NCBI GenBank assembly: GCA_027451885.1
Contig: DAIDHX010000156.1
Location: 1-58,417, forward strand
From: Planctomycetales bacterium
GTDB taxonomy: Bacteria > Planctomycetota > Planctomycetia > Isosphaerales > Isosphaeraceae
DNA length: 58,417 nt
Direction: 5' to 3'
The notes beneath the pieces were generated by a model that saw nothing but the letters and a program-made list of their open reading frames with translations, was not told the origin of the DNA and did no database searches. Position numbers and translations under genes: made by a program. Of this stretch, positions 17,399-26,393 are shown in pieces; position 1 is the stretch's first letter, and each line of letters starts with the position of its first letter.

Positions 17399-18607
17399 GT
17401 GGGCATCTTGCAGCGATACGTGATCTTCGAGGTCACGCGCGCGTTCAGCCTCGCCTTGCTCACGATGACCGCCATCTTCGTGCTCTTCATGGTCGCCGCC
17501 CAGGCCCGTGATATCGGGCTTGCGCCCGGAGATGTCGCCAGGCTCGTGCCTTATATCGTCCCCAGCACGCTCCCCTATACCGTCCCCGTCTCGCTCCTCT
17601 TCGCCTCGACCGTCGTCTACGGCAGGCTCGCCGGCGATAACGAAATCATCGCCGTCAAAACCGCAGGGCTCTCGGTCATGACCATGCTCTGGCCCACCTT
17701 CATCCTCGCCACCGCTCTCTGCCTTGGCTTGCTCTATGTCAGCATGGGCTGGATCCCCGATTGCAGCCAGAAGGCCAAGCTGGTCATCTTCAAGGATCTC
17801 GAGGATACCGTTTACAAACTGCTCAAACGCGACCGCGAGTTCGACCACAGGCGCTGGCCGTTCATGATCAAGGTGAGCGACGTCGAAGAGAAAAAGATGC
17901 TCAACCCCACCTTCAAGCACAAGGCCAAGGGGCGAACAGGCGAGACCGACTACGACGCCGTGATCCAGGCCAAAAGCGCGGTCATGCACTTCGAGCTGCT
18001 GCAGAAACGCGTGCTCGTGACCCTCGAAAAGGCGGAGATTCAGCGCAGCGGGCGCGACTCCGACGTCTTCCTGATCAACAACGACACGCTGGAAATCCCA
18101 ATCCCGCCCGATAGCCGGTTCGGCGTCGACAAAAGCATCCAGGAATTCACAAATGATGATCTTAATGAGGAACTCAAGAAGCTGCGCAGGCAGCTTGCCA
18201 CCGATCGCGTCCGGCAAGCGGTGATCGCCGGCTTCGGGTTCGCCAGCGGCCGAATCGACCGCATCAAATGGACCGACGTCAATCAGGCGTTCGTGTCGCG
18301 ACTGTTGCTCAGAATGCGCTGTAATGAGCTGGAGACCGAGCGCCAGCGGCGGATCTCGATGGCGTTCGGCAGCCTGCTGTTTGTGGTGCTGGGCGCGCCG
18401 GTGGGAATTCTGTTCGCCCGCCGCGACTTCCTGAGTGCGTTCATCACCTGTTTCGTGCCGATCATCGTCATTTACTACCCGCTCATGCTCTTCGGGATCA
18501 ACGCGAGCAAGGAGGGGATCTGGCCCACCACGCAGGCGCTTTGGATGGGCAATTTGCTCCTGGCCGTGCTGGCGGGGTTTGCCCTGCCGCCGGTGATCCG
18601 GCATTGA
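17399..18607 (+). CDS. LptF/LptG-family permease (first copy)
   Basis: A 402-residue membrane protein with the LptF/G plan: helices near residues 13-33, 43-70 and 97-117, then a beta-jellyroll periplasmic domain (about 125-275), then three C-terminal helices (about 322-400). The first helix begins YVIFEVTRAFSLALL, the family signature. These proteins form the LptB2FG transporter that extracts LPS from the inner membrane. GTG 17399 is chosen for a perfect AAGGAGG site 6 bases upstream; the longer frame from 17276 lies inside the aminotransferase. The second copy follows 64 bases later, the usual LptF-LptG order. Confidence 0.88.
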   Translation: MGILQRYVIFEVTRAFSLALLTMTAIFVLFMVAAQARDIGLAPGDVARLVPYIVPSTLPYTVPVSLLFASTVVYGRLAGDNEIIAVKTAGLSVMTMLWPTFILATALCLGLLYVSMGWIPDCSQKAKLVIFKDLEDTVYKLLKRDREFDHRRWPFMIKVSDVEEKKMLNPTFKHKAKGRTGETDYDAVIQAKSAVMHFELLQKRVLVTLEKAEIQRSGRDSDVFLINNDTLEIPIPPDSRFGVDKSIQEFTNDDLNEELKKLRRQLATDRVRQAVIAGFGFASGRIDRIKWTDVNQAFVSRLLLRMRCNELETERQRRISMAFGSLLFVVLGAPVGILFARRDFLSAFITCFVPIIVIYYPLMLFGINASKEGIWPTTQALWMGNLLLAVLAGFALPPVIRH

Positions 18608-18671
18608 GATCGGCGCACTTCGACCCGCGCTGGGCACGACCAGGGCGCAAGCCGCGACGGGAGGTAAGACC

Positions 18672-19991
18672 GTGCGAATCCTCGACCGCGAGCGATACTG
18701 GGCCTTCATCAAGGCTTACTTCATTTGCTATTTCACCCTGGTTGGACTGTACGTCGTAATCGACGCATTCTCAAATTTTGATGAATTTACCAAACGTGCC
18801 GAGGGCCTCGAGCTCGTCACGGTGATGGGGCGTTATTATCTGGTGCATCAGTGCCAGTTTTTTGATCAGCTTTCGGGCGTGATCGGCATGATGGCGGCGA
18901 TATTCACGGTGACGTGGATGCAGCGCAACAATGAGCATCTGGCGATGCTGGCCGCGGGCGTGAGCACGCAGCGTGCGATCCGGCCGGTGCTTGTGTCGTC
19001 GGTAATTGTGAGCGTGATGGTGATTGCGAACCAGGAGTTTGTGATTCCCCCGCTGGCGGACGAGATCGGGCGTTCGCACGACGACGATGGCACGCAGAAG
19101 GTGCACGTATCGAGCCGCTATGATTCGGAGCGGGTGCTCCTGCACGGCGTGGAGGCGGACCGCGCCACGAAGACGCTGCTGGCCTTCGATGCGACGATTC
19201 CTTACGAGCTCTACGGTTCGATCCGGCTCGTGAAGGCGGTGCAGGCAACGTATATCCCGCCTGAGGATCCGCACGCGCCGCTCAAGGGGGGTTGGCTCCT
19301 GCGGGGCGCGATCGTAACTCCGCCACTCGACGAGGAAGCGGTGGAGACGAATCCCGAGATTCTCCGCCCGCTCCTCGACCTGGGGGGCTACCCGCAGCCT
19401 TACAAGCCCCAACCCAACGCCGATGGAACGCCCGCCCGCGGCCTGGCGCCGCCCGATCTTGCACCCGCCCCCCTGTCGAGCACAGCCTATCTGGCCGTCT
19501 CGCTCGAACTGCCGCTCGCGCGCGTGCCGCTCATGCCAGTCATCCACCAGCAGCTCGATCGCCTGCTCCAGATTGGCCGCGGAACCTACTTCCTGCGCTC
19601 CAGCCTCACCTTTCAGGCCATGACGCGCAAGCCCAACTGGTACTTGCTCGCCACCACCCACGATCTGCTCCAGGGCTTGACTGATCCCTCCACGACCGAA
19701 GGTTCCGAACGCAACGACGTCGCCATGTTTGTTCATGTGCGGCTCCTGCGCCCGATCATGGGCGTTACCTTGCTTTTCATGAGCTTGCCGCTCGTGCTGG
19801 CGGGATACGGGCGTAATTCGTTCATCAGCCTGGCGCTCGCGCTTGGCAACGCCGCCATGTTCTATGGCGCGAATATTCTGTGCTCGTACCTGGGCGGGTT
19901 CGGGTTCTTGACTGCCTCGCTTGTGGGCTGGGCGCCTCTGCTTGGCTTTGGCACGCTGGCGAGCATCCGCTGGAGCCGGATCCGCACCTAG
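18672..19991 (+). CDS. LptF/LptG-family permease (second copy)
   Basis: A 439-residue partner of the preceding permease: a helix at about residues 10-32 (YFICYFTLVGLYVVIDAFSNF), a second and third in 57-125, a long periplasmic part with Pro-rich insertions (about 200-280) and three C-terminal helices (about 350-435). The TWMQRNNEHLAMLAAGVSTQR segment corresponds to the coupling helix that meets the LptB ATPase. GTG 18672 follows GGGAGG. LptB, LptA and LptC genes are not in the window. With the LpxL-like enzyme and KS/ACP genes just upstream, a role in exporting a lipid A-like molecule is likely but inferred. Confidence 0.87.
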   Translation: MRILDRERYWAFIKAYFICYFTLVGLYVVIDAFSNFDEFTKRAEGLELVTVMGRYYLVHQCQFFDQLSGVIGMMAAIFTVTWMQRNNEHLAMLAAGVSTQRAIRPVLVSSVIVSVMVIANQEFVIPPLADEIGRSHDDDGTQKVHVSSRYDSERVLLHGVEADRATKTLLAFDATIPYELYGSIRLVKAVQATYIPPEDPHAPLKGGWLLRGAIVTPPLDEEAVETNPEILRPLLDLGGYPQPYKPQPNADGTPARGLAPPDLAPAPLSSTAYLAVSLELPLARVPLMPVIHQQLDRLLQIGRGTYFLRSSLTFQAMTRKPNWYLLATTHDLLQGLTDPSTTEGSERNDVAMFVHVRLLRPIMGVTLLFMSLPLVLAGYGRNSFISLALALGNAAMFYGANILCSYLGGFGFLTASLVGWAPLLGFGTLASIRWSRIRT

Positions 19992-21637
19992 GCTCCGTCT
20001 CGTGACATGTTCCACGCGAGCCAGACGCTCAGGACAAGCGCGAGGGTGAAGCCGGTGTAGGCCATGTAGGGAGCGCCTGAGCGGAGCACGACCGCGCCGG
20101 CGACGAACAGGCCCGCGGCCAGAATTCCCACGGCCAGGCTGTTGCTGGCGCGGGTAAGCTGGCGCACCAGGCGGCTGAAGCCTTGAAGGTCGAAGGTGAC
20201 CTTGAGCTGTCCCTGGCGGATCGATTCGAGCGATTGCGAGAGCACCTCGGGCAGGATGGTGGCGATGCTGCGCAAATCCTCGCCGACGCGCAAGGTGGCG
20301 TGGAGAATGCGGTCGGGATGGAGCCGCTTGAGCTGGAGCTCGCGGAGCATGGGGGAAAGCTGGGCGGTGATGTCGAAGCGCGGATCGAGCTTGCGGGCCA
20401 CGCTCTCGATCGTGACGAGTGCGCGGATCAGGAGCACGAGATCAGGCGGGATATGCAGGTGGTGCACGCGGGCGAGAGTGAAGATCTCGCCCAGCAGCGG
20501 GGCGAGGCGGATGGTTTCGAGCGAGAGCTCGGAGTACATGGCGGTGAGCTCCGCCAGGTCGCGGCGGAAGGCGCGGATGTCCGGCGGCTCAACCCGCACG
20601 TCGAGCGCAGCGAGCGCGCGGAGCACCCGGCCGGGATCCTGGGCGACGAGCCCGGCAAGCAGGTCGGCAATTCGCTCGCGCGTGATCGCGTCAAGCTGCC
20701 CGAACATGCCGAAGTCAAGCGGGGCGATCACGCCCCCGGCAAGCACGCGCAGGTTGCCAGGGTGCGGATCAGCATGAAAAAAACCGTGGCGGAAGATTTG
20801 CTCGAGCACGATCCGCGACCCCGTGACCGCGACCGCGGCGGGATCGAGCCCCATCGCCTTGATGCCGGCCAGGTCGTCCACGGACACGCCTCCGACAAGC
20901 TCCATCGTGAGCACTCGTGTCGAGCAGAGCTCCGGATAAGTGCGCAAAATATGGATCGAGGGATCGTCGACGAACTGGCGGCGGCAGCGCTCGATGGTGG
21001 CGCGCTCGATGCCAAAATCGAGCTCACGCTTGATGGTCCGCTCGAACTCGCGTACCAGGCTCGTCGGCCGCTGGATCGGCAGATTCGGCATGTGCCGCTC
21101 GACGAGCTGAGCCAGATTCTTGAGGATGTCGAGATCCGACTGGATCGTTCTGGCGATGCCCGGGCGCTGGATTTTCACGGCCAGCAGCTCGCCCGTGTGC
21201 GAGACCGCCCTGTGCACCTGCGACATGGAAGCCGCGGCGAAAGGCGCATGCTCGAACGACGCAAAGAGCTCCTCGATCGGCCGGCCCAGATCCTCGCGCA
21301 GAATCGGCTCCGTCTGATCCGGCGGAAACGGCCGCGCAGAGTCCCGCAGCCGGGCAAGCTCGCTCGTATAGCTCTCCGGCAAAAGGTCCGCCCGCCCGGA
21401 AAGGATCTGGCCCAGCTTGATGAACGTCGGACCCAGATCCTCGCAAACAAGCCGCAGACGCTCGGGACGATCCGGGTGCGCAGCATCCGGTCCCAGGGCC
21501 ACGCGCTCAATCGGTCGTACCAGCCCTTCAAGATGAAGCGCCGCCACGACGTCCTGATATCCGTAACGAACCAGCGAACTCAGAATCTGGCGATAACGTG
21601 GCAGGTCGCGCAAATGGCCGACCGTTTCCCGAATCAA
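19988..21637 (-). CDS. ABC1/UbiB-family atypical kinase
   Basis: A 549-residue UbiB/AarF-type protein-kinase-like ATPase. Ordered motifs: FIKLGQILSGRADLLPESY (the KxGQ loop, about residue 70-90), SMSQVHRA and LLAVKIQRPG (ATP-binding Lys, about 135-155), the catalytic segment GFFHADPHPGNL (about 285-296) and the DFG-equivalent LDFGMFGQL. Two C-terminal membrane helices lie at about 490-545. UbiB proteins support isoprenoid-quinone synthesis and lipid transport; which applies here is open. Converges with the second Lpt permease, overlapping by 4 bases. Confidence 0.9.
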   Translation of the reverse strand: MIRETVGHLRDLPRYRQILSSLVRYGYQDVVAALHLEGLVRPIERVALGPDAAHPDRPERLRLVCEDLGPTFIKLGQILSGRADLLPESYTSELARLRDSARPFPPDQTEPILREDLGRPIEELFASFEHAPFAAASMSQVHRAVSHTGELLAVKIQRPGIARTIQSDLDILKNLAQLVERHMPNLPIQRPTSLVREFERTIKRELDFGIERATIERCRRQFVDDPSIHILRTYPELCSTRVLTMELVGGVSVDDLAGIKAMGLDPAAVAVTGSRIVLEQIFRHGFFHADPHPGNLRVLAGGVIAPLDFGMFGQLDAITRERIADLLAGLVAQDPGRVLRALAALDVRVEPPDIRAFRRDLAELTAMYSELSLETIRLAPLLGEIFTLARVHHLHIPPDLVLLIRALVTIESVARKLDPRFDITAQLSPMLRELQLKRLHPDRILHATLRVGEDLRSIATILPEVLSQSLESIRQGQLKVTFDLQGFSRLVRQLTRASNSLAVGILAAGLFVAGAVVLRSGAPYMAYTGFTLALVLSVWLAWNMSRDGA

Positions 21638-21768
21638 TCCTCACCCCCCTTTAGGCCGAGGAACTCCTCCGCGGCAACCGCTGCCAGGTGATCGCTTGCG
21701 ATTTCGTTGCAAACGGCTCGCGACCTCGTGTGTTCCATCAAGCACTCTTCGCGCGAGTCTGGTCGACC

Positions 21769-21797
21769 TTGTGGAAAAACGTCATTTTGGTTAATCT
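21769..21797 (+). promoter_or_regulatory. Possible sigma70-like promoter
   Basis: TTGTGG at 21769-21774, 17 bases, TAATCT at 21792-21797, in a locally AT-rich patch upstream of the 108-residue protein at 21846. It would leave a leader of about 40 bases. Confidence 0.35.
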
Positions 21798-21845
21798 CAG
21801 TATGTTGTTGCAATCCGGCAAATCTGACGGAGCTAGAACCCTCTC

Positions 21846-22172
21846 ATGACGACCAAAGAACTCTCGGGTATTCGTTCGCTCGATTCGTCGGACGACTTCT
21901 CCGAGACGCGGCTCGAGGCGGTAGGCTTCATTTTCCACGGCGTCATGCCAACGAATGGTGAAAAGGTCGCGGGCAGTCGCTCGAATTCCAATCTCCTCCA
22001 CTTCGCACGTTGCAACAAGCTGGAAAAGGTAACCGAAGGGGAGACAAAGATCTGGTTCCGGTCGGTTCGCGTGGCACTGAAGCATCTGGACGAAAAGATG
22101 GGGAAGACGCCCTGGCGGTGGTGCAAGCTCTGCGAGCGCGAGATCACGCAGCGGATCATTGACGAGACCTGA
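21846..22172 (+). CDS. Hypothetical 108-residue protein with clustered cysteines
   Basis: Not recognised. Residues are balanced and acidic/basic like a real soluble protein, and the codon use is less GC-extreme than the antisense frames. A single Cys lies near residue 57 (ARCNKL) and a pair in WRWCKLCEREI close to the C-terminus, followed by a short helix; this looks like a small metal-binding or treble-clef-like knuckle but lacks a complete four-ligand set. Upstream is a possible promoter (21769). Converges with the TPR gene 29 bases later. Confidence 0.6.
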   Translation: MTTKELSGIRSLDSSDDFSETRLEAVGFIFHGVMPTNGEKVAGSRSNSNLLHFARCNKLEKVTEGETKIWFRSVRVALKHLDEKMGKTPWRWCKLCEREITQRIIDET

Positions 22173-22201
22173 ACGCGGAATCTCGACTGGCCGGGGCGTG
22201 A

Positions 22202-22726
22202 TCAGGCTGAAGGGGCAGTTCCAAGCGCGATCCGTTTGAAGTCGGGATTGCCCCGAATCTGGTCGAAGTCGGCCTCGAGCGCGATCAGGTTTCTGAGCTC
22301 GGGATTGAGCTCAAGAGCGCTTGAGAGCTCCTCGACCGCCTTCGGCGCGTTTCCGGCCAGGCTCCAGTAACACGCCAGGTTATAGCGCACCAGGGCATCG
22401 TCAGGGTGCGCGGAGCGGACACGTTCGAGCGCGTCGATCGCCTGGGCGAGCCGGTTTGTGCGTTTGTAACACCAGCCCAGCGCCAGCCCAACGCGCGGAT
22501 CGCCCGGGCGCTGGGCCGCCGCCATTTCCAGTGGGCGAAGCGCCTCACGAAAGCGATTCAGCTCGCGCAACGCCTCACCTTTCATGAGGCTCGCCTCGAA
22601 CTGCAAGCTGCCCCAGTCCGGCCGGCTGTCCAGAATCTCCAGGGCGCGCACGGGCAGATTCAGCAGTAAATACCCTTCCGCCTCATCGATCTGACGGCGG
22701 ATGCGACCCTGACTGATCCGACTCAT
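22202..22726 (-). CDS. Tetratricopeptide-repeat protein
   Basis: A 174-residue, mostly helical protein made of about four TPR units: ALEILDSRPDWGSLQFEASLMKGEALRELNRF-type start, then PLEMAAAQRPGDPRVGLALGWCYKRTNRLAQAI, ALERVRSAHPDDALVRYNLACYWSLAGNAPKAV and ELSSALELNPELRNLIALEADF. The end (FDQIRGNPDFKRI) is the usual cap of planctomycete TPR proteins. No signal peptide, so a cytoplasmic scaffold. ATG 22726 is chosen; an upstream in-frame ATG at 22804 adds a Pro-rich, unconserved stretch. Confidence 0.8.
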   Translation of the reverse strand: MSRISQGRIRRQIDEAEGYLLLNLPVRALEILDSRPDWGSLQFEASLMKGEALRELNRFREALRPLEMAAAQRPGDPRVGLALGWCYKRTNRLAQAIDALERVRSAHPDDALVRYNLACYWSLAGNAPKAVEELSSALELNPELRNLIALEADFDQIRGNPDFKRIALGTAPSA

Positions 22727-22893
22727 CGCCGGCGGAGCTCCCACTGAGGCATTTTCAGGTTGCGGCTCGAAAGGCGGCCAAGCGCATGCGATGGATCCGC
22801 GCAATCACCCAATAACGCAGCTATTCCTGTTTTACACTCCGCGATCGCCGTCGTGAAGAGCACGTGCGCCGATCGCGGGTGGGGAGATTTGGA

Positions 22894-24078
22894 CTAGCAG
22901 ACAGGGTTCATGCCGCGGCCGCGGTCGTCGGTCGCCACGCCGGCAAATTGCTCGAAGGTTTCGATTTCCTCACGCGTCAGCGCGTGTTCCGTTGCGATGA
23001 GGTCGGGAATCGCCAGCCCGTTCGCGGAGCCCTGAGCGATGGCGATGGCTCGTTTATCGATCCCGCTCACGTTGCGCAAGCCCTCGATCCATTGCGTGGG
23101 GATGGCATTGGCGCCGTAGTGTGCGCCCGCCATCGCGCCCAGCATGGCGCCTGTGGTGTCGCTATCGCCGCCGAGATTCACCATCTCGGTGATGGCTTCC
23201 TCGAAGGAGTTGGTCGTGAGCAGGATGTAAAGGCAGGTGGGAATGCATGCGGGCGGGAAGCCCTGTGTCGCCCTGCGGCAGGCAGGCTCCGCGCCGTGGC
23301 GATTGGCTTCTTCGACGAGCGCGGCCAGGGCCCGATCGCGGGGCATTTCCAGCACGGCCTCAGCGCGAACGACGGCGGTGACCATCGAGCGGCCGAACTC
23401 GCGGCGATGCGTCACCTGGGCGGCGTAATGGCGCTCGATGAGCTCTTCCTGCCGGGCGAGATCCGAGGCCACGCGCAGCAGCAGGCTGGGCGATTTGGGC
23501 TCGCCCGCGGCCAGTCTGCGCACCGCGTGGGCCACGGTGAGCGCTCCTGTGACACTCCGTACGTCGCGATGTGTCATCAAGCTGGAGGCGAGCACGGCCT
23601 CGAACATGGCGTCGGCGTCATCGCGGAAGAAAAGCGCGGCCGGAGCAATGCGCATCGCGGCGCCAATACCCGCACCCGGCTGGCCGCAGGCACCGGCCGG
23701 AATCCCCTTTTCAAGCGCAGCCAGAACCTGGCGAAAGCTCTTGCCGCTGCCCCGGTGCGCGCCCAGAAAGTTACCACGCGGCGACAGCAAACCCAGATAA
23801 AGATCCCCAAGCCGCTCCTGATCCACCCGCCCTTGCTCAAGAAGCACATCGCATAGGGCAAGCGCCTGCTGGGTATCGTCGGAATACAGACCTGGTAGGC
23901 GCCAACGGAACGGCTTGCGCTTCCAGGCGCGCACGCCGTCTACATAGTCTCGGACCCAGCCGTAATGCGATTTGATTTGCTGTGAGCTCAATCCCTCGAG
24001 AGGCGCTCCCAAGGCATCCCCGACCGCCATGCCCAACATGCAGCCGCGCACACGGTCGACCCGGAACAATTGAGGCAT
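22894..24078 (-). CDS. ADP-ribosylglycohydrolase family protein (DraG-like)
   Basis: A 394-residue all-helical ADP-ribosyl hydrolase. It begins with the family's RVRGCMLGMAVGDALGAPLEG segment, has the metal motif LYSDDTQQAL (about residues 65-75) and the C-terminal metal motif GGDSDTTGAMLGAMAGAHYG (about 300-320), which together bind two Mg ions. It would remove ADP-ribose from a protein, nucleic acid or small molecule. ATG 24078 follows GAGGAG; the open frame further upstream is not conserved. No partner ADP-ribosyltransferase is seen in the window. Confidence 0.9.
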   Translation of the reverse strand: MPQLFRVDRVRGCMLGMAVGDALGAPLEGLSSQQIKSHYGWVRDYVDGVRAWKRKPFRWRLPGLYSDDTQQALALCDVLLEQGRVDQERLGDLYLGLLSPRGNFLGAHRGSGKSFRQVLAALEKGIPAGACGQPGAGIGAAMRIAPAALFFRDDADAMFEAVLASSLMTHRDVRSVTGALTVAHAVRRLAAGEPKSPSLLLRVASDLARQEELIERHYAAQVTHRREFGRSMVTAVVRAEAVLEMPRDRALAALVEEANRHGAEPACRRATQGFPPACIPTCLYILLTTNSFEEAITEMVNLGGDSDTTGAMLGAMAGAHYGANAIPTQWIEGLRNVSGIDKRAIAIAQGSANGLAIPDLIATEHALTREEIETFEQFAGVATDDRGRGMNPVC

Positions 24079-24669
24079 CGTGGCAGAGCTCCTCGGATGC
24101 CAGCCGACCCGCCCGGCTACCCCGTGGACGCCGCGGCATGGCCCTTCGAAACGCACTTTAACCGCATGGTCGAACCACGCCAACCGAATTTTTGCCCCGG
24201 GCGCGGCTCTTCCACCCCCCAGCGACACCCTGCTGGCACCTGCGGAACAAGACCCAGTCACCAGTTAGGACCAGATCGCGCTCCCGGCGTGCGAGCCGGC
24301 GTCGTCGCCATTTTTTTTCGAGGCGACGCCCAACCTAATCCGAGCTTCACGCTCTCTTCAATGGTTTCCGTCGAGAATCATGCTTCACAATGATCGTTTG
24401 AACACATTCCGAGGCTCGGACCAGGAGTCGGCACGCCCCCGTGAGAAGTCGCGGAACCGCGGTGTCGGCCGCGACTCCAACCCATTTATCGACGGGCGGT
24501 CGCTCGCTCTGGCGTCTCATCGCGCGATTGTGCGGGGAGTATCCCTCAGGTGAGGGCGCAATCCCATCGACCGCTTTAGCTGCTGAAACCCGCGCGTGGC
24601 CGGTTTCGTGGACGTGCCGGTTGGAAAGGTCGTGGAGGTGATCCAGGTGGAACTGGGTGAGGCGGCCGA
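24079..24669. other. Gene-free intergenic stretch
   Basis: About 590 bases between the divergently read DraG-like start and the end of the next minus-strand gene. I see no convincing coding frame. One short hairpin with a run of eight T in its loop lies at 24303-24328 (7-bp arms), which is not a normal terminator. Confidence 0.5.
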
Positions 24670-25233
24670 TCAAAGCCGGGGCGCGGCCGCCTTGAGCTCG
24701 AAGAGTGACTGGGTGCGGACGATTCGGCGCTCGGCGGGGAAGGTGTGGATCGACTGGATGGAGAGATCCCCCTGCCGCGGAGTGATCTCGATCAGGCTAA
24801 GCGGAGGGGGCAACAAGCGGTTAGAGCCGCGGGCGGTGAAGAGAAGCGCGTTCGTGGAGGTGCTGGTTGCGGCCTCGTCGGAAAGGTGGCGAAAGACCTC
24901 GATGTCCACCTGTTCCGATTCCATGCAGCTTTGGTATTCGATCGTGCCCCCTGGGCGCAGGATGGTGGAGCGTTCGCGCCCCAGGCCGGATTGAAACAGC
25001 CGTCCCGTCTCGGGAAACGCGGTATCTGGGCCGCAGAGGACCTCGGTCAGCAAGATCGACCCAGCCCGGAACACCACCGCGTGGCCCCCCTCGATGATCC
25101 GCAGGTCCGCCTCCCACCCCTGCTGTTCGACACGGCGAAAGCGGCGGGTTGCGAACCAGTCGGGATGCAGTCCGCGGTTAAAAACCTGGAATAACAGGTC
25201 GGAAACACGCGAAGGAGTGGGGCTCAAGCTCAT
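24670..25233 (-). CDS. Uncharacterised protein, possibly DUF2617-like
   Basis: A 187-residue soluble protein with a regular alternating pattern of beta strands. It begins RVSDLLFQVFNRGLHPDWF, then FRRVEQQGWEADLRII and GHAVVFRAG, a pattern I associate, without certainty, with DUF2617 proteins. ATG 25233 is chosen because an AAAGGAA site lies 8 bases upstream; the frame is open for a further 73 codons with no support. The final third (SLIEITPRQGDLSIQSIHTFP..RTQSLFEL) looks like a paired-strand domain end. Function unknown; genomic neighbours give no hint. Confidence 0.6.
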   Translation of the reverse strand: MSLSPTPSRVSDLLFQVFNRGLHPDWFATRRFRRVEQQGWEADLRIIEGGHAVVFRAGSILLTEVLCGPDTAFPETGRLFQSGLGRERSTILRPGGTIEYQSCMESEQVDIEVFRHLSDEAATSTSTNALLFTARGSNRLLPPPLSLIEITPRQGDLSIQSIHTFPAERRIVRTQSLFELKAAAPRL

Positions 25234-25630
25234 GATCCAGGTTCCTTTCGAAATGCTGGACTCGGTCACTCCGCCAGCTTCAACCAGGTGCAAGGGATGA
25301 AGTAGGAAAGGTCCAAATTCGGCCGTCTTCAGTCGTGCGTATTCTAAAGCGCTGTCAGATGCGATGAAAACAGTGCGTTGGCAATCGAGAATTGTGACCT
25401 GCCCGCAGCGGAGGCGTTTCCCATTTCCAACCTGGGCGGGCGCGGCAGCCAAAACTGTCGCTCCGCGGCATCAAGCCTGAGCCCGACTTGACGTTCCGGG
25501 GAATGATACGTAGACTCCCCCCCATTCCACCCCCTGTCACACTTCGTAGGAATAAGGCGCAGGCTCCGAGTGCAGGATGCACGTGGGGAGTACGCGCTGA
25601 GGAGGGGGTCTAGGCGCCAGGGAAGGTCGC
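25234..25630. other. Divergent intergenic region
   Basis: About 400 bases between the divergent starts of the unknown protein (-) and the methyltransferase (+). It holds the promoter at 25488-25516; otherwise nothing recognised. Confidence 0.5.
25488..25516 (+). promoter_or_regulatory. Sigma70-like promoter
   Basis: TTGACG at 25488-25493, a 17-base spacer and TAGACT at 25511-25516. It is placed to drive the methyltransferase-glycosyltransferase-phosphatidyltransferase run, with a leader of about 110 bases. Confidence 0.45.
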
Positions 25631-26371
25631 ATGGACGTGATGATCGAATCGCAGCCCATCTTGCCTCTGCGCGCCTGGAATGCCGTGCGTACGCGCGGCA
25701 CGTCCTACGCCTGGCACAAGGTGCTCAGACGGGTCTTGCGGCACACCCCAGCCTGGCGCAGGCACCTGCTTTACGCAGACCCCCGCTCTTACTGGACCCA
25801 CCGCGGCGGATTCGACTATTTCCGCGAGCAAGAGGGCCAACCCGCCCGTTCCTGGCGCGCTGACTGGATCGCTGAACGCATTGCTTCATATAACCCAACG
25901 TCAATTCTGGAAGTCGGTTGCGGATACGGCAAGATCCTTTCCGAGCTCTCGAGAAGAGTTTGCGTGCCGCTTGTGGGGATCGATTTCAGCCCGACTCAGC
26001 TTGAGCTGGCCGCCCGGCTGATCAATCCCCAGGCCGGCGTGAGCCTGGTTTTGGCCCGCGGCGAGCAGCTTCCGTTCCCGGATGGTGCGTTTGACATGGT
26101 CGTGACCTCCGCGGTGATTCTGCACAACCGGCCGGACATCGCTCAGACGATGCGCAGGGAGATTCTGCGGGTCGCACGACGATTTGCCGTGCATAACGAG
26201 GAAACCGGCTTCAGCTACAACCGCTACGGCTATGACACCGTAGCCTGGTATCGCGAACGCGGCATCACGCTGGCGGAGTTTGGGGCGATTCCTGCCGATC
26301 CCAATCCAGAGGAATCGCAATTCTGCGTCGCCGTTCTCGACCCGCGTACCCTTGACTCTTCTCCAACCTGA
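25631..26371 (+). CDS. Class I SAM-dependent methyltransferase
   Basis: A 246-residue methyltransferase. Motif I ILEVGCGYGKIL (about residues 94-105) binds SAM, followed by acidic VGIDFSPTQLELA and the motif IV-like DMVVTSAVILHN. The N-terminal 90 residues are Arg/Trp-rich and could bind a membrane or glycan. Small-molecule or lipid/sugar substrates are typical; it is not a DNA methyltransferase (no NPPY/DPPY). It is 22 bases upstream of the glycosyltransferase-like gene and probably cotranscribed with it. Confidence 0.85.
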   Translation: MDVMIESQPILPLRAWNAVRTRGTSYAWHKVLRRVLRHTPAWRRHLLYADPRSYWTHRGGFDYFREQEGQPARSWRADWIAERIASYNPTSILEVGCGYGKILSELSRRVCVPLVGIDFSPTQLELAARLINPQAGVSLVLARGEQLPFPDGAFDMVVTSAVILHNRPDIAQTMRREILRVARRFAVHNEETGFSYNRYGYDTVAWYRERGITLAEFGAIPADPNPEESQFCVAVLDPRTLDSSPT

Positions 26372-26393
26372 TGCATGGACGCCGATCCCAACC

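Noticed and set aside
20183-21691. A 502-codon open frame on the plus strand
   Set aside because: Antisense to the UbiB kinase, whose motifs are clear.
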